From NCBI GenBank assembly GCA_903813345.2, contig CAIIXF020000005.1, forward strand, positions 17,301,375 through 17,365,374: a DNA stretch of 64,000 nucleotides, given 5' to 3'. Each line of letters starts with the position of its first letter. The first letter of the stretch is position 1. The stretch comes from Owenia fusiformis. Lineage: Eukaryota > Annelida > Polychaeta > Sabellida > Oweniidae. Positions 12,001 through 19,044 of this stretch are shown one piece after another. The position numbers and the translations under genes are program-made. The notes under the pieces were generated by a model. The model had not been told where the DNA came from, did not search any database, and saw only the letters and a program-made list of their open reading frames with translations.

Positions 12001-13402
12001 ATTTGATCAATTTGGAGTACAGTATATACATTTTTATTTTATGAGTAGCTAGAGTGTATTTCAGATGGCACTCGATCAACGGGTTATGGACCGCTCTGTG
12101 TCCACACTGGGCAACGACTTACCTAACTTGGAATATCAACTAATGGGTCGAGAGTTAAATTCCCGCATGCTCTTCTTCTGTTTATCCCTTCGTAAACATT
12201 GAATAATGCTATTTTTAGTTTGCCAAGACGAAAATTCCCTCTGTTCGGACTGGGCGGCGGCAGACCACTGTTCTATTAGCCCCACCTATATGTTGGTATA
12301 CTGCAAGAAGTCATGTGGCATATGTATAGAAGACGGAGTCGATGCTGGATCAGGTATAAAAAGATAGATGGCCGCAGCAAAAAAGATATTATCTGTAAAC
12401 TTGTGTGTCAAATAAAATACATTGATACTTTTTTCAATTGAACATAGTTTCTGTTCACCCTTTTCATAATCTGCCTCATATACTGTACTTACTTTTTGTT
12501 TTATTAAACGTTTTCTGTATTTGCATGGATTTATATTTTAAGCTTTAGTTATTTACTGTATTAAAATTATGATTTTTGCCTCTTTCTTCCTGGTTTTAAG
12601 TTCGCTTCTCTGTGTTTTGCTTGAAGGTAACTGCAAGGATAAAAATGCTCTTTGTAAGGCTTGGACAAAAGCTGGACATTGTGACATTAATCCCTCCTAC
12701 ATGCACATACATTGCGCCTACTCGTGTGGTAAATGCAAACCAGTTAAGAAAAATAAAAATGACGAAAATGAGACGACCAGAGATCTGACGGATGACACGC
12801 CACGTGTCAAGGTCACAACTACTGACCTTGGCGATGAGCCAAGTAAAGACACTTCTCGTAAAACTAGACATGGAAAGAACAAAAGCAGGCGGACCAAGAG
12901 TTCTAGAGATGGAAAACGCAGGAGAAAAAATAAAGATAAAAAGACAAGTAGGACTAAAGTGAATGATGAAGATAAGAAAAGTAAAGGTGAGAGACTCTTA
13001 AGATTATGAACTAGTAACTGCTTAACAATTAAGTAAGACTTACATGTCTTTGTTATCGGAGTGTGGTTCTTGAATCTTACAGGTGGTTAACCTGCTGCCA
13101 TCGATTTTTATGTATTGTAGTGCCACGTGACAAGATTCTTATTTTTACATTCCTTGATGAAATAGAAATACTACATGAATAATAATTCAGATGAAAAATG
13201 AGTTCAGGGAATGTTACAAAGTGACTATTCAATAGAGGTATTTCACACATCAGTTTGTTTCTAGTATCCCCCTTTTCATCTTATTCTAGAGCCTTGCAGA
13301 GACTTTGTTCAATCGTGTGAAGAATGGGCTAGACACGGACACTGTCATATGAACACCAAATACATGCTCCAACACTGCAAAAAGTCGTGTGGGAGATGCT
13401 AA
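26..13402 (+). CDS. Astacin-family zinc metalloprotease with 16 ShKT domains (5' partial, 19 exons)
   Basis: Exons: 26-95, 411-614, 783-918, 1079-1216, 1501-1659, 1952-2227, 2777-2917, 3063-3203, 3350-3490, 3585-3725, 3820-3960, 4350-4496, 5802-5945, 7129-7317, 11351-11494, 11760-11909, 12219-12353, 12627-12986, 13290-13402. Joined, they total 3070 nt and read through without a stop to TAA at 13400-13402, giving 1022 residues in the window. Residues 1-136 are the C-terminal half of an astacin catalytic domain, 137-182 are a cysteine-rich EGF-like linker, and 183-1022 hold 16 six-cysteine ShKT domains. Astacins are secreted endopeptidases, and ShKT tails in this family are thought to act in targeting or substrate binding. 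The signal peptide, propeptide and first half of the catalytic domain must lie upstream of base 1. All ShKT exons are bounded by phase-1 introns, which suits exon duplication. Substrate and tissue cannot be read from the sequence. Family assignment is firm; individual splice sites are inferred. Confidence 0.9.
411..614 (+). CDS. Exon: astacin active site and Met-turn
   Basis: This 68-codon exon begins after TGCATTATAG and ends at GTAAGA. It carries HEIGHAFGLYHEHQLPQRD, the astacin zinc signature HExxHxxGxxHE. The zinc-binding histidine codons are at 426, 438 and 456 and the catalytic glutamate codon is at 429. The Met-turn SVMHYGTS follows at 591-614, with the methionine codon at 597 and the metal-site tyrosine at 603. 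All residues needed for catalysis in this half of the domain are present, so nothing suggests an inactive protease. Confidence 0.92.
783..918 (+). CDS. Exon: end of astacin catalytic domain
   Basis: The exon lies between a TTATTTCAG acceptor and a GTAAGT donor. It encodes 45 residues from AFSKDGTSQTIK to VVNNMYQCA. The ending Ile-Gly-Arg...Leu-Ser-Phe-Thr-Asp-Ile...Asn-Asn-Met-Tyr-Gln-Cys matches the C-terminal helix of astacin domains, whose last cysteine forms a conserved disulfide. One base is left over, giving the phase-1 boundary kept by the downstream exons. Confidence 0.85.
1079..1216 (+). CDS. Exon: EGF-like cysteine-rich linker
   Basis: The exon follows TTTCTTTTAG and ends before GTATGT. 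Its 46 residues start SHCPNKHCGGAGF and contain six cysteines (HC, HC, DC, KC, VC, KC) followed by an acidic spacer ending ISKEDK. A short EGF-like module directly after the catalytic domain is common in animal astacins. The cysteine spacing is compressed relative to a classical EGF domain, so the label is tentative. The exon assignment itself is supported by frame continuity. Confidence 0.7.
1501..1659 (+). CDS. Exon: ShKT domain 1
   Basis: The exon encodes 53 residues with the six ShKT cysteines in the order CRNVHYNDVEC, DYWASDGEC, KNNPIWMGNNC, AKSC, KIC, and a short Pro/Glu/Lys tail ending at a GTAAGT donor. ShKT domains are about 35-residue, three-disulfide folds found in extracellular animal proteins. 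This is the first of 16 such domains in the gene. Confidence 0.85.
1952..2227 (+). CDS. Exon: ShKT domains 2 and 3 joined by a poly-Glu linker
   Basis: The exon follows TTTGCAG and ends before GTTTGT. It is the only exon here that carries two ShKT domains: domain 2 (CGNIESDTDC...CRAACNKC) and domain 3 (CGNIYDDDKC...CQNACGKC), separated by NAT and nine glutamates. Every other ShKT domain has its own exon, so this one probably arose by intron loss between two exons. The GAA/GAG run (2078-2104) is a slippage-prone tract that could vary in length between individuals. Confidence 0.85.
2777..2917 (+). CDS. Exon: ShKT domain 4, first of the tandem block
   Basis: This 141-bp exon (47 codons) lies between TATATAG and GTATGT and is phase 1 at both ends. 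It encodes DKKTDGECINIHNDHEC, then NRWADGGEC, DANPVWMHENC, RLAC and NLC. It opens a block of five almost identical exons. The following intron is 145 bp. Confidence 0.88.
3063..3203 (+). CDS. Exon: ShKT domain 5, tandem block
   Basis: This is a 141-bp copy of the preceding exon with start residues NTSTDGECPNIHND. The donor is again GAAGA|GTATGT, and the 146-bp intron after it is nearly identical to the 145-bp intron before it. Exon and intron were therefore copied together as a module of about 286 bp. Confidence 0.88.
3350..3490 (+). CDS. Exon: ShKT domain 6, tandem block
   Basis: This 141-bp copy differs by a histidine after the first cysteine (GECHNIHND, codon CAT where the neighbours have CCT) and by KMK instead of KLK at its end. 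The next intron is only 94 bp. It is the same sequence as the earlier introns with an internal segment missing. Confidence 0.87.
3585..3725 (+). CDS. Exon: ShKT domain 7, tandem block
   Basis: This 141-bp copy has alanine in place of valine in DANPAWMHENC. It is flanked by two 94-bp introns of the short class, so the last two duplications copied the shortened intron. Confidence 0.87.
3820..3960 (+). CDS. Exon: ShKT domain 8, last intact copy of the tandem block
   Basis: This is a 141-bp copy with the shared GTATGTGTGCATTTGT donor context. The following intron (3961-4349) is longer and contains the remains of another copy of the exon. Confidence 0.87.
4136..4216 (+). pseudogene. Decayed ShKT exon inside an intron
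   Basis: The stretch GAGCGAGTACATTAATATTC through AATGACCAAGAATGCAG and TGTGTGGATAAACGAAA aligns with the start, middle and end of the neighbouring ShKT exons. It has lost the tryptophan codon (TGG to TAG in GGATAGGCAG), lacks about 15 bases from the middle, and has further substitutions. It sits between intact exons 3820-3960 and 4350-4496 at the spacing expected for another copy, so it is a dead member of the tandem block that must be skipped by splicing. Confidence 0.75.
4350..4496 (+). CDS. Exon: ShKT domain 9
   Basis: This 147-bp exon belongs to the same subfamily as the tandem block (CINIHNDHEC, NRWADGGEC, DANPVWMHENC, RLAC, NLC). It has a distinct end (KLNKT) and a GTATAA donor. It resembles the first block exon (DK.T.GECIN) more than the middle copies, so the two probably bracket the younger copies. 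Confidence 0.85.
4497..5801 (+). other. Intron 12, no gene seen
   Basis: This is 1.3 kb of AT-rich sequence between ShKT exons 9 and 10. I see no further ShKT exon with intact cysteines, no transposon ends and no RNA gene. The short open frames in it have no protein-like features. Confidence 0.6.
5802..5945 (+). CDS. Exon: ShKT domain 10
   Basis: The exon follows CTTTTTTGCAG and ends before GTATGT. It encodes DSTCVNIFDDEDC, DDWFNKGQC, DKNKDWMHTNC, KRSC, KQC and an acidic/Ser tail (ETDDSSGE). All six cysteines are present. It is diverged from the tandem block, so it is an older copy. Confidence 0.87.
5946..7128 (+). other. Intron 13, no gene seen
   Basis: This 1.18-kb intron has no recognisable repeat or RNA gene. 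The reading frame of the next exon stays open leftwards to an ATG at 6846, but the added residues show no ShKT or signal-peptide features and a good acceptor (CTTCTTTCAG) interrupts at 7128. Confidence 0.55.
7129..7317 (+). CDS. Exon: ShKT domain 11 with acidic tail
   Basis: The exon encodes AECVNIYEDDAKC, ERWAKAGEC, KENEDWMIENC, RRAC, TKC, then about 23 residues dominated by Lys, Asp and Glu (KEQKDKSDEEEDD...). It ends at GAAGATG|GTAATT. The tail is a flexible, charged spacer between two ShKT domains. Confidence 0.85.
9518..9929 (+). repeat. 412-bp direct duplication, copy 1
   Basis: The segment GATTTACCCCAAAG...TTTTGTCATAAAT occurs again 616 bp downstream at 10134-10545, and I see no difference between the copies by eye. 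Each copy contains a possible first coding exon: an ATG at 9726 in AAGATGGCTGCATCAGG, followed by 21 codons (MAASGSSLLEDKLVSDASIL...) and a GTATAT donor at 9790. I do not recognise the peptide and found no partner exon, so this may be a fragment of an unrelated gene carried into the intron. Confidence 0.85.
10134..10545 (+). repeat. 412-bp direct duplication, copy 2
   Basis: This is the second copy of the 9518-9929 segment, with the equivalent ATG at 10342 and donor at 10406. The intervening 204 bp (9930-10133) appear once only, so the arrangement is direct repeat, spacer, direct repeat. The near-identity implies a recent duplication or gene conversion. The copies have no inverted ends, so this is not an obvious transposon. 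Confidence 0.85.
11351..11494 (+). CDS. Exon: ShKT domain 12
   Basis: After ATTTAAG the exon encodes GCRDYYPREKC, KQWANDDAC, VNDKDWMETNC, KWTC, DKC and a Lys-rich tail (KTVEEKPKKK), ending at GTACTT. The six cysteines are intact. It resumes the same phase after the 4-kb intron, which supports one continuous gene. Confidence 0.85.
11760..11909 (+). CDS. Exon: ShKT domain 13
   Basis: The exon follows ACCCTATAG and ends before GTAAAT. It encodes GEECLDKNDLC, SMWATEGQC, TFNPDYMKINC, QLSC, GIC and a basic tail (KRKGDDKNKKEE). This and later domains use Tyr-Met where the earlier ones use Trp-Met before the fourth cysteine, which marks a separate C-terminal ShKT subfamily. Confidence 0.86.
12219..12353 (+). 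CDS. Exon: ShKT domain 14
   Basis: The exon follows TATTTTTAG and ends at GTATAA. It encodes CQDENSLC, SDWAAADHC, SISPTYMLVYC, KKSC, GIC and an acidic tail. At 135 bp it is the shortest internal ShKT exon. All six cysteines are present. Confidence 0.86.
12627..12986 (+). CDS. Exon: ShKT domain 15 followed by a long basic linker
   Basis: The exon follows a pyrimidine-rich stretch ending TTGAAG and ends before GTGAGA. It encodes GNCKDKNALC, KAWTKAGHC, DINPSYMHIHC, AYSC, GKC, then about 80 residues that shift from Thr/Asp-rich to strongly basic (for example KTRHGKNKSRRTKSSR and GKRRRKNKDKK). In a secreted protein such a linker could bind heparan sulfate or other acidic matrix; that is inference. 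Upstream, the frame stays open to an ATG at 12569 and reads as hydrophobic residues (see findings). Confidence 0.85.
13290..13402 (+). CDS. Terminal exon: ShKT domain 16 and stop
   Basis: The exon follows ATTCTAG and encodes EPCRDFVQSC, EEWARHGHC, HMNTKYMLQHC, KKSC, GRC and then TAA, so the protein ends directly on the sixth cysteine. It is the only domain in the gene with a Lys-Tyr pair just before the fourth cysteine region (NTKYML). In channel-binding ShK-family peptides a Lys-Tyr pair at this place is functionally important, but its presence here does not show channel binding. Confidence 0.88.
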
Positions 13403-13706
13403 GTTGTTGGGAAACCATTCAGGACGAAACTCGAGAATCACCAACTGGCGTGTGTGACTCTCGTTTTGATATGTTTTTAATTGAAAGCCGGTGTAGAAGG
13501 GTTGTTATGTCTAGATTGTCATAAAAAAAACTGCTGACCTAATCCTAATTTTATGCATACTTAGTCAGGGTCAGATTTCCATAGATACCGATTTAATCTT
13601 GAAGTTAATCTTTTAGCTTAACATCTACTTTGGACCCCCTGAAAGAAGGAATTCGCCTTGAGAGAAACTCTCATAAATGGTCGAAATATTGGGAGTCTTT
13701 ATATGC

Positions 13707-13712
13707 AATAAA
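13707..13712 (+). promoter_or_regulatory. Polyadenylation signal AATAAA
   Basis: AATAAA occurs in TATGCAATAAAAGAGG about 305 bases after the stop codon. It is the first canonical hexamer downstream of the gene, giving a plausible 3' UTR of roughly 330 bases. Confidence 0.6.
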
Positions 13713-13994
13713 AGAGGTCGTGACTGTGGTTGCAATACAAGGCGTTATGCACATTGTAGAAACTAAACATATCATCTATTGAATTCGGGTCGTAGGTAGT
13801 TATGAACACATGAGCCTACTTCTTTTAGATGAAACTCTTAGATGTTTTTGATTTGTTATCAATTAATGCATCTATTACAAAGAACATTGGATTGTACACA
13901 ATTAGATTTTGATCAAGGACACAACGAACTGTTAAAATCAAAAACATGAAATAATTGATATAACACTGAAGCAACACTTTTTGACACTTTTTAT

Positions 13995-14250
13995 ATATGA
14001 GTAATATTGTACACGTTTTGAGAAATATTGAGTACTTTTTAGTGAAGATAATTTCTTGAGCAATATCGAATATCTTTGTAGTTATAGTGAGTAACATTAG
14101 GTACTTTTTAAGTTGTATTGAGTATATTTGATCAATATTGAGTATCTTTGGAGTAGTACTGAGTACATTTTGAGAAATTTGGATATTTTGAGTAATATGT
14201 AGTACTTGTGTAGAATCGAGTACCATATCTTTGGAGTAGTATTGATTACT
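13995..14250. repeat. Degenerate minisatellite, 'TTGAGTA' rich
   Basis: The motif GAGTAATATTGAGTACTTTT and variants (GAGTATCTTT, GAGTACATTT, TTGAGTATATTT) recur about every 18-22 bases. The repeat explains an open frame of 133 codons on the minus strand here, which I therefore do not call a gene. Confidence 0.65.
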
Positions 14251-15359
14251 GCTGATGTGCCAAATAACATTTGTAAATTGTAATTATATTGTACAGTTTT
14301 ATATTCATTTTATTATTAACTAAATTATAATTATTTTGTAAATAAATGTAAAATATCTGAAAGGAAAGCACTCGTATTATGTTAAAATTATACTACTACA
14401 TAGTAATTCTACATGCATATCAAGCAAACGATAAAAGCCTAAATATTTGGTGCCAATGGGAAAGTACCAAAAATGGTTACAGAACACAGCAAGAACAAGA
14501 GTACACCTGTTATAAGTAAAACAAATCTCAAATATCCCAAATCATAGTCCAACATAAAAAGAAACAGTGTGTTATACCCCCCCTCCCCCACCGCCATTCA
14601 AGTACCAATGTCACAATTTAAGACATGTTGGAGAATAGATTTTAAATTGAACGCCAATTCAATACCAATGACATCAAAAATAGTTGTAGATACTAGTATT
14701 CATTCAAAATTCAGTCTCAGATTATATGCGACACACAAAATCCAATCTCAAGTCCATAAGCGTATCAAAGGGCATTTAAAATCTATAATCATCCAACACT
14801 CACATTTGCCCAGTTAATAGATTCTGACACGAGCATGAACCCCGGGTGGACTGCCTCAACTTACGCCAACCCCTCCATTCATTTCGTGAGCCAAGCATGT
14901 CAATTATCATTACTACTTTTTAAGCCTCACCAAAGAAGACTTGTTAATAACTAGCTAGGGAGTACATGATATCACATTAAGAAAGAAAGGACTTAGTGAC
15001 GGGTTCGTGTCCATTACTGTATTTAATGAAAACTGATATGAAATGTGAACATCTTGTTGCTACCATATACGCATATACACCTTATTTTATGACAAGTCGG
15101 CAATTATAGTAAAAGCAAATCACTAGGATCATTTTTCATCATCCACGGAACCTGAGTTGATAAGTGAATGTGTATCTCTAGCTGATTAAGATTTGTTTTA
15201 ATGCATGTTCGCCCACATGCAAATGTAAAGGCCGCATCGAATATTGTTTTGACCCTTTACGCAAGTATTCATTGTTGTACAGTGACGTAATTGCATGCAC
15301 AATACACATTTTATGCTATGCATAGTTCATACTCAATCAGAAATAAGAACCATTATTAT
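14251..15359. other. Intergenic, nothing recognised
   Basis: AT-rich single-copy-looking sequence. I see no gene, RNA or transposon ends. Confidence 0.5.
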
Positions 15360-15919
15360 CCCAGCAAATGTAGCTCGTTAGGGATTTAAAAAAGCTGTTC
15401 GTCCGTCAGTTCGTCAGTTCTGACTGAACTCCGGTTGACGGATTTGATTCAAATTGTATATAGGCTTTTGTCTTATGGGTGTAGGACCTCTGTTAGAGAA
15501 GGAATTTTTAATATGACTGCTATTCAAAATGGCCGCTATTTTCGTGAAAATCATAATCTTTTGAAACTGAAATACTAGCTAGTTGACGGATTTGATTCAA
15601 ATTTTATATGTTGGTCTTTAGGGACAAAGAAAAGATTTTTAAAATTTTGGCACGGGAGCTCTGCTCGAGAAGGAATATTTAAGATGGCCACTGATTTGGT
15701 TCAAGATGACGGCTGAATTTCAAAATGGCCGCCATTTTTCGTAAACACGTAATCTTTGATAACTCAAATACAAGTGGACGGATTTTGTTCAAATTTTGTA
15801 TGATGATACCGAGGGACAAAGGAGCTCTGTTCAATAAGAAATTTTTAAGATAATCGCCATTTATCAAAACATGCTTCGGGGGAATTTGCTACTCTGTGGA
15901 GTTGCTGTTTTCTCGTTAC
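15360..15919 (+). repeat. Dispersed repeat family, diverged copy 1
   Basis: The segment shares its layout with 47779-48537. It starts CCCAGCAAATG..., runs through GTTCGTCCGTCAGTTCG, then has internal imperfect repeats of a unit containing GACGGATTTGATTCAAATT, a GGGACAAAG segment, GGAATTTTTAA, AAATGGCCGCCATTTTTCGT and AACTCAAATACAAGTGGACG. It ends GAATTTGCTACTCTGTGGAG. The inverted ends seen in the second copy are eroded here. It is a non-coding interspersed element. Confidence 0.7.
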
Positions 15920-17794
15920 TTTTCTGCTGCTGTGCTTAGGTCATTGTCTATGACTGTATCTTGATGAAAATCAGAAGATTTAGCCAAACCCCAAAATACT
16001 TTGGTTTGAATAAGGTGAGATAATTGCACAAATCAAAGATGTTTTAGTAGAGCATTACCCACAGAATTCAAATAGAATGCCATCAAATAGAAGAAAATGT
16101 TGGTTTAGATGGTTAAAAATGTAGATCTCCTAAATTTTCATTGGAAACTTCAACGAGATTTAGAAGCTATTAAGCATAACCTCAATTGACCAAGGTCTTT
16201 TCAAATTAAATTACGACTATCGAAATGATATGACACATAATTTTCATTAAGAGGAGAGGTGTATTTCTGTATTTCGTTCAATATATCTTAATATAGCGAG
16301 CGAAAGTGGTTTTATTGTCCAAGGTCCTTTTGATAATTGACAAATGATTTTCTGTGTAATAGCTTCTGACCTCCGTTGACAGTATACTTTGCCTAAACAT
16401 GATTAATGCCCGATGTAAAATAATCTACAAATAAAACATGCTTCTCTGCATCAGTAGTGATCTAAATGGTAGCATTTACGATCGAACACCAAAGTTATCC
16501 AGTTTGTTCTATAAATATTCCCTCTTATCACCGAATTTAAAAAAATGGTGTTGACTTGTTTTGGATCAAATATATATAGAGGATATCCTATGAATTTGAT
16601 TGGTGTCATTTCATCTGGAATGGATAAAATGACAGCCTGATTGAGAAAATCATAGGATATCTTGTTAATCGTATGGATTTGTTTTTCCGTTCCAAGTCAA
16701 ACCGAACAGTTGTATAGTTGATGCACAAAAACATTAAAATCATTTGAATAAGCACATAATACATGCTCGGAACTATGTTTTGGCGGTAATATACATTGTA
16801 GTTACATACTGTAAGCTTGTCTAATCTTTTTGGCACTGTGATTCAAAACTAACTTGTGGAAAACAATAAAAACTATCGGATACGATTGAATATAACATCA
16901 TTTTAGTTGGATGCGATTTAAGTAGTGCATACCAAAACTATATTGTGCTATCATACCAATATAATAACTAACAAGAATCGTCAACGTATTAAACGTACTT
17001 TTTATCGCTTTAAAAGTGTGAGTAAGCATACAATTTTGGTTTCTCCCTCCACTTTACCCTTGACAACCTCCAATGCGTTTGGGGCTTTTTATATGCCCAA
17101 ACTAATTAAATAACTCTTAACCCCATTTCTTTTAGTTTTCAGTTCATGAAAATGTAAGTATCTGCTTTGGAAAACACCAAAGGCAATAAGTGTAGACTCC
17201 CATTTCCCGTAACTTATATTACTTTTTATGTGGTAATGATAGTTATTATTTGCATAGCAATGTCCATTAGATAAATGTATGATAGTATTCATGGGATGAA
17301 ATAATTTATAGATATTTGTTTTACGCGAACGATGTAGTTTATATCATAGCATCTTAAATAGTACTTGAAAATGGCTTTACTGACCAAAGTCCCTTGGATA
17401 AATGATTTCCTATATATGCCTTCTGACATTCATTAGCAGATCTAGACAACAAGGTCCTAATGACGTCATCATAAATGTTATTTGCTATTACTTATGGAAA
17501 GTGTATCATTAGACATGAAAGATAAATGGCCCTCTTAGACTAATTATATAGGTTTCTTCACAAGATGAAATAAAGGCCACCAATATAACTTGTACACTCC
17601 TTCCCATAATTTCGGAGTAGAGTTGACTAATATGATGTATTGATACTGGAAGTGATTTCCATAATCAGACAACTATTTTTGTTTTATTACTAGAAGGTAT
17701 AATATACCAGATGTCTCACAATGACAGAAATGAAGGTTCTTGTATCAGTACAGGTGCAAGATCGTCATTCTTGATTATCTTTGATAATTCTTCT
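15920..17794. other. Intergenic, nothing recognised
   Basis: AT-rich sequence with only short, unconvincing open frames. One small inverted repeat (AGGATATCCTATGA near 16580 and TCATAGGATATCT near 16651) is present. I see no gene. Confidence 0.5.
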
Positions 17795-18407
17795 GTGAGA
17801 GTCCCTATGAGAATAATAATGTTCCAACTCACATTTTTGGAAAATTGAGATTTTCACAGATTTCCCCTATTTAAATCATCCTCATTCTTTCTGTGCGATT
17901 ATCTTACCTCTATCAATAGCCTACTTCAGTGTCAAATTGTCCTAACTAGATAAAAATTTCAAAAATACAATTTAACTTTGTCCTATGCACCATGTTAACC
18001 AATCAAATTGTTTAAATTACATCATGTGACCTGGAAATAATATAATTTTAAACTGAGATTTGAATATATTTTTGTAAAAATGAATAGACAAATTCGTGTC
18101 CATTGAAAATACATAGCGAAATGGACATAGATCACCTTTAATCTTTTGATGTTATGAAAAATAGGAAATTGAATTGTCCTATTTCCATTTCTAATATGCT
18201 CAAAAACTGTTTTAGAAAATCTTGAAATTCATGAAATGTTTATTGTATTTACAAATATTTAGGACAAAAATAATGTAAAAATTTCATACATGACAGATGG
18301 ATACTATTGAAGTTACAGATGTCTAAGCTTTCAAAAATTGATTTATCAGTTTCACAAAAATGTGAGTTGGGACATTATTATTTTGATAGGACGATATGAC
18401 TCTCAGT
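17795..18407. mobile_element. MITE-like element next to the satellite array
   Basis: The left end contains TGAGAGTCCCTAT followed by ATAATAATGTTCCAACTCAC. The right end carries the reverse complement, GTGAGTTGGGACATTATTAT followed by ATAGGACGATATGACTCTCA. The inverted ends span about 45-50 bases with a few differences. The 500-bp interior has no coding potential, which fits a short non-autonomous DNA transposon. The exact ends and a target-site duplication could not be fixed. Confidence 0.6.
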
Positions 18408-18571
18408 CTGTATTATGCCAATTTTTTCACCTTGGTATGTGTAAAACAGCCCAATAAATGAAACTCTTTCATTCCATTGTTATGAAGTCATAACACATAT
18501 TGTTAAAATTGCATGGATACTCATGCCAACAGTGTATAGTTCCGCTGAAAATTCGCTCACTTGGTCGCCCA
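18408..18571. other. Left flank of the array with fragments resembling module ends
   Basis: This short flank contains GTCATAACACAT (18487-18498), the same as the end of module A, and TACTCATGCC (18518-18527), close to the right end of module B (TACTCATACC). These may be eroded remains of a previous junction or chance matches. Confidence 0.35.
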
Positions 18572-18575
18572 TTAT
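18572..18575 (+). repeat. TTAT at the left edge of the array (possible target-site duplication)
   Basis: TTAT directly precedes the first B module (GCCCATTAT|GGTATGAG). The same four bases directly follow the last B module at 43583-43586. Every intact internal junction has TTAA instead. Confidence 0.6.
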
Positions 18576-19044
18576 GGTATGAGGTTCCATATCCATCCGC
18601 CAAAAGGTATGACCCCTATATAGTCCATTTAAAAACTTGTGGTTTTGTTCTAAATAACGCCATAGTTGGCTTCAAGGGTACCTAGTATGCCACTATTTGG
18701 TATCAAAATAAAGAGGAGGAGTTCAACTTTCATTTGAATTACGAAAATAGCGATGTAGGTCAAAAATAGTTCCGACGTGAGCATGTTTATTACGCGTTTG
18801 CCCATCATATCAGAATTGAGGAAGTGGTAGCAAACGCGAGTCACAATAAATGGACGCTGATATCTCAAAAAGTAACCTGACTCCCTATAATTTGATGTAG
18901 ATCAATCGAACCCCTATATGAACAGGTACATTTTGATATATAACACTATGGGGGGTAAGCGTTTTATAGTTGGTCACGAACGCCATATGTGCAAAGTATT
19001 GTTATGAATTTTCGAATTTGGTGTTGGATTACGGTACTCATACC
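18576..19044 (+). mobile_element. Module B, first copy: TTAA-type non-autonomous DNA transposon
   Basis: B is 469 bp with inverted ends GGTATGAG and CTCATACC. In the array it sits between TTAA copies (TTAA-GGTATGAG...CTCATACC-TTAA), while neighbouring A-A junctions hold a single TTAA. That is what an insertion with TTAA target duplication leaves. TTAA duplication is known for the piggyBac, Kolobok and Sola3 superfamilies; B's 8-base ends do not let me choose. There is no transposase. B contains a 9-bp stem (CGCGTTTGC at 18793, GCAAACGCG at 18840). A 72-codon minus-strand open frame is present in every copy but has no protein-like features. Confidence 0.7.

Noticed and set aside
1501-13402. 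Reading the ShKT exons as separate toxin genes
   Set aside because: They share one phase, one direction and a continuous frame from an astacin catalytic domain. None except possibly exon 18 has a signal-peptide-like start.
13825-14226. 133-codon minus-strand open frame
   Set aside because: It is largely produced by a degenerate short repeat, which yields low-complexity Ile/Leu/Thr-rich protein.
18650-18868. 72-codon minus-strand open frame repeated in every B module
   Set aside because: It is identical only because the DNA is identical. It has no domain or signal-peptide evidence, and B is best explained as a non-autonomous element.
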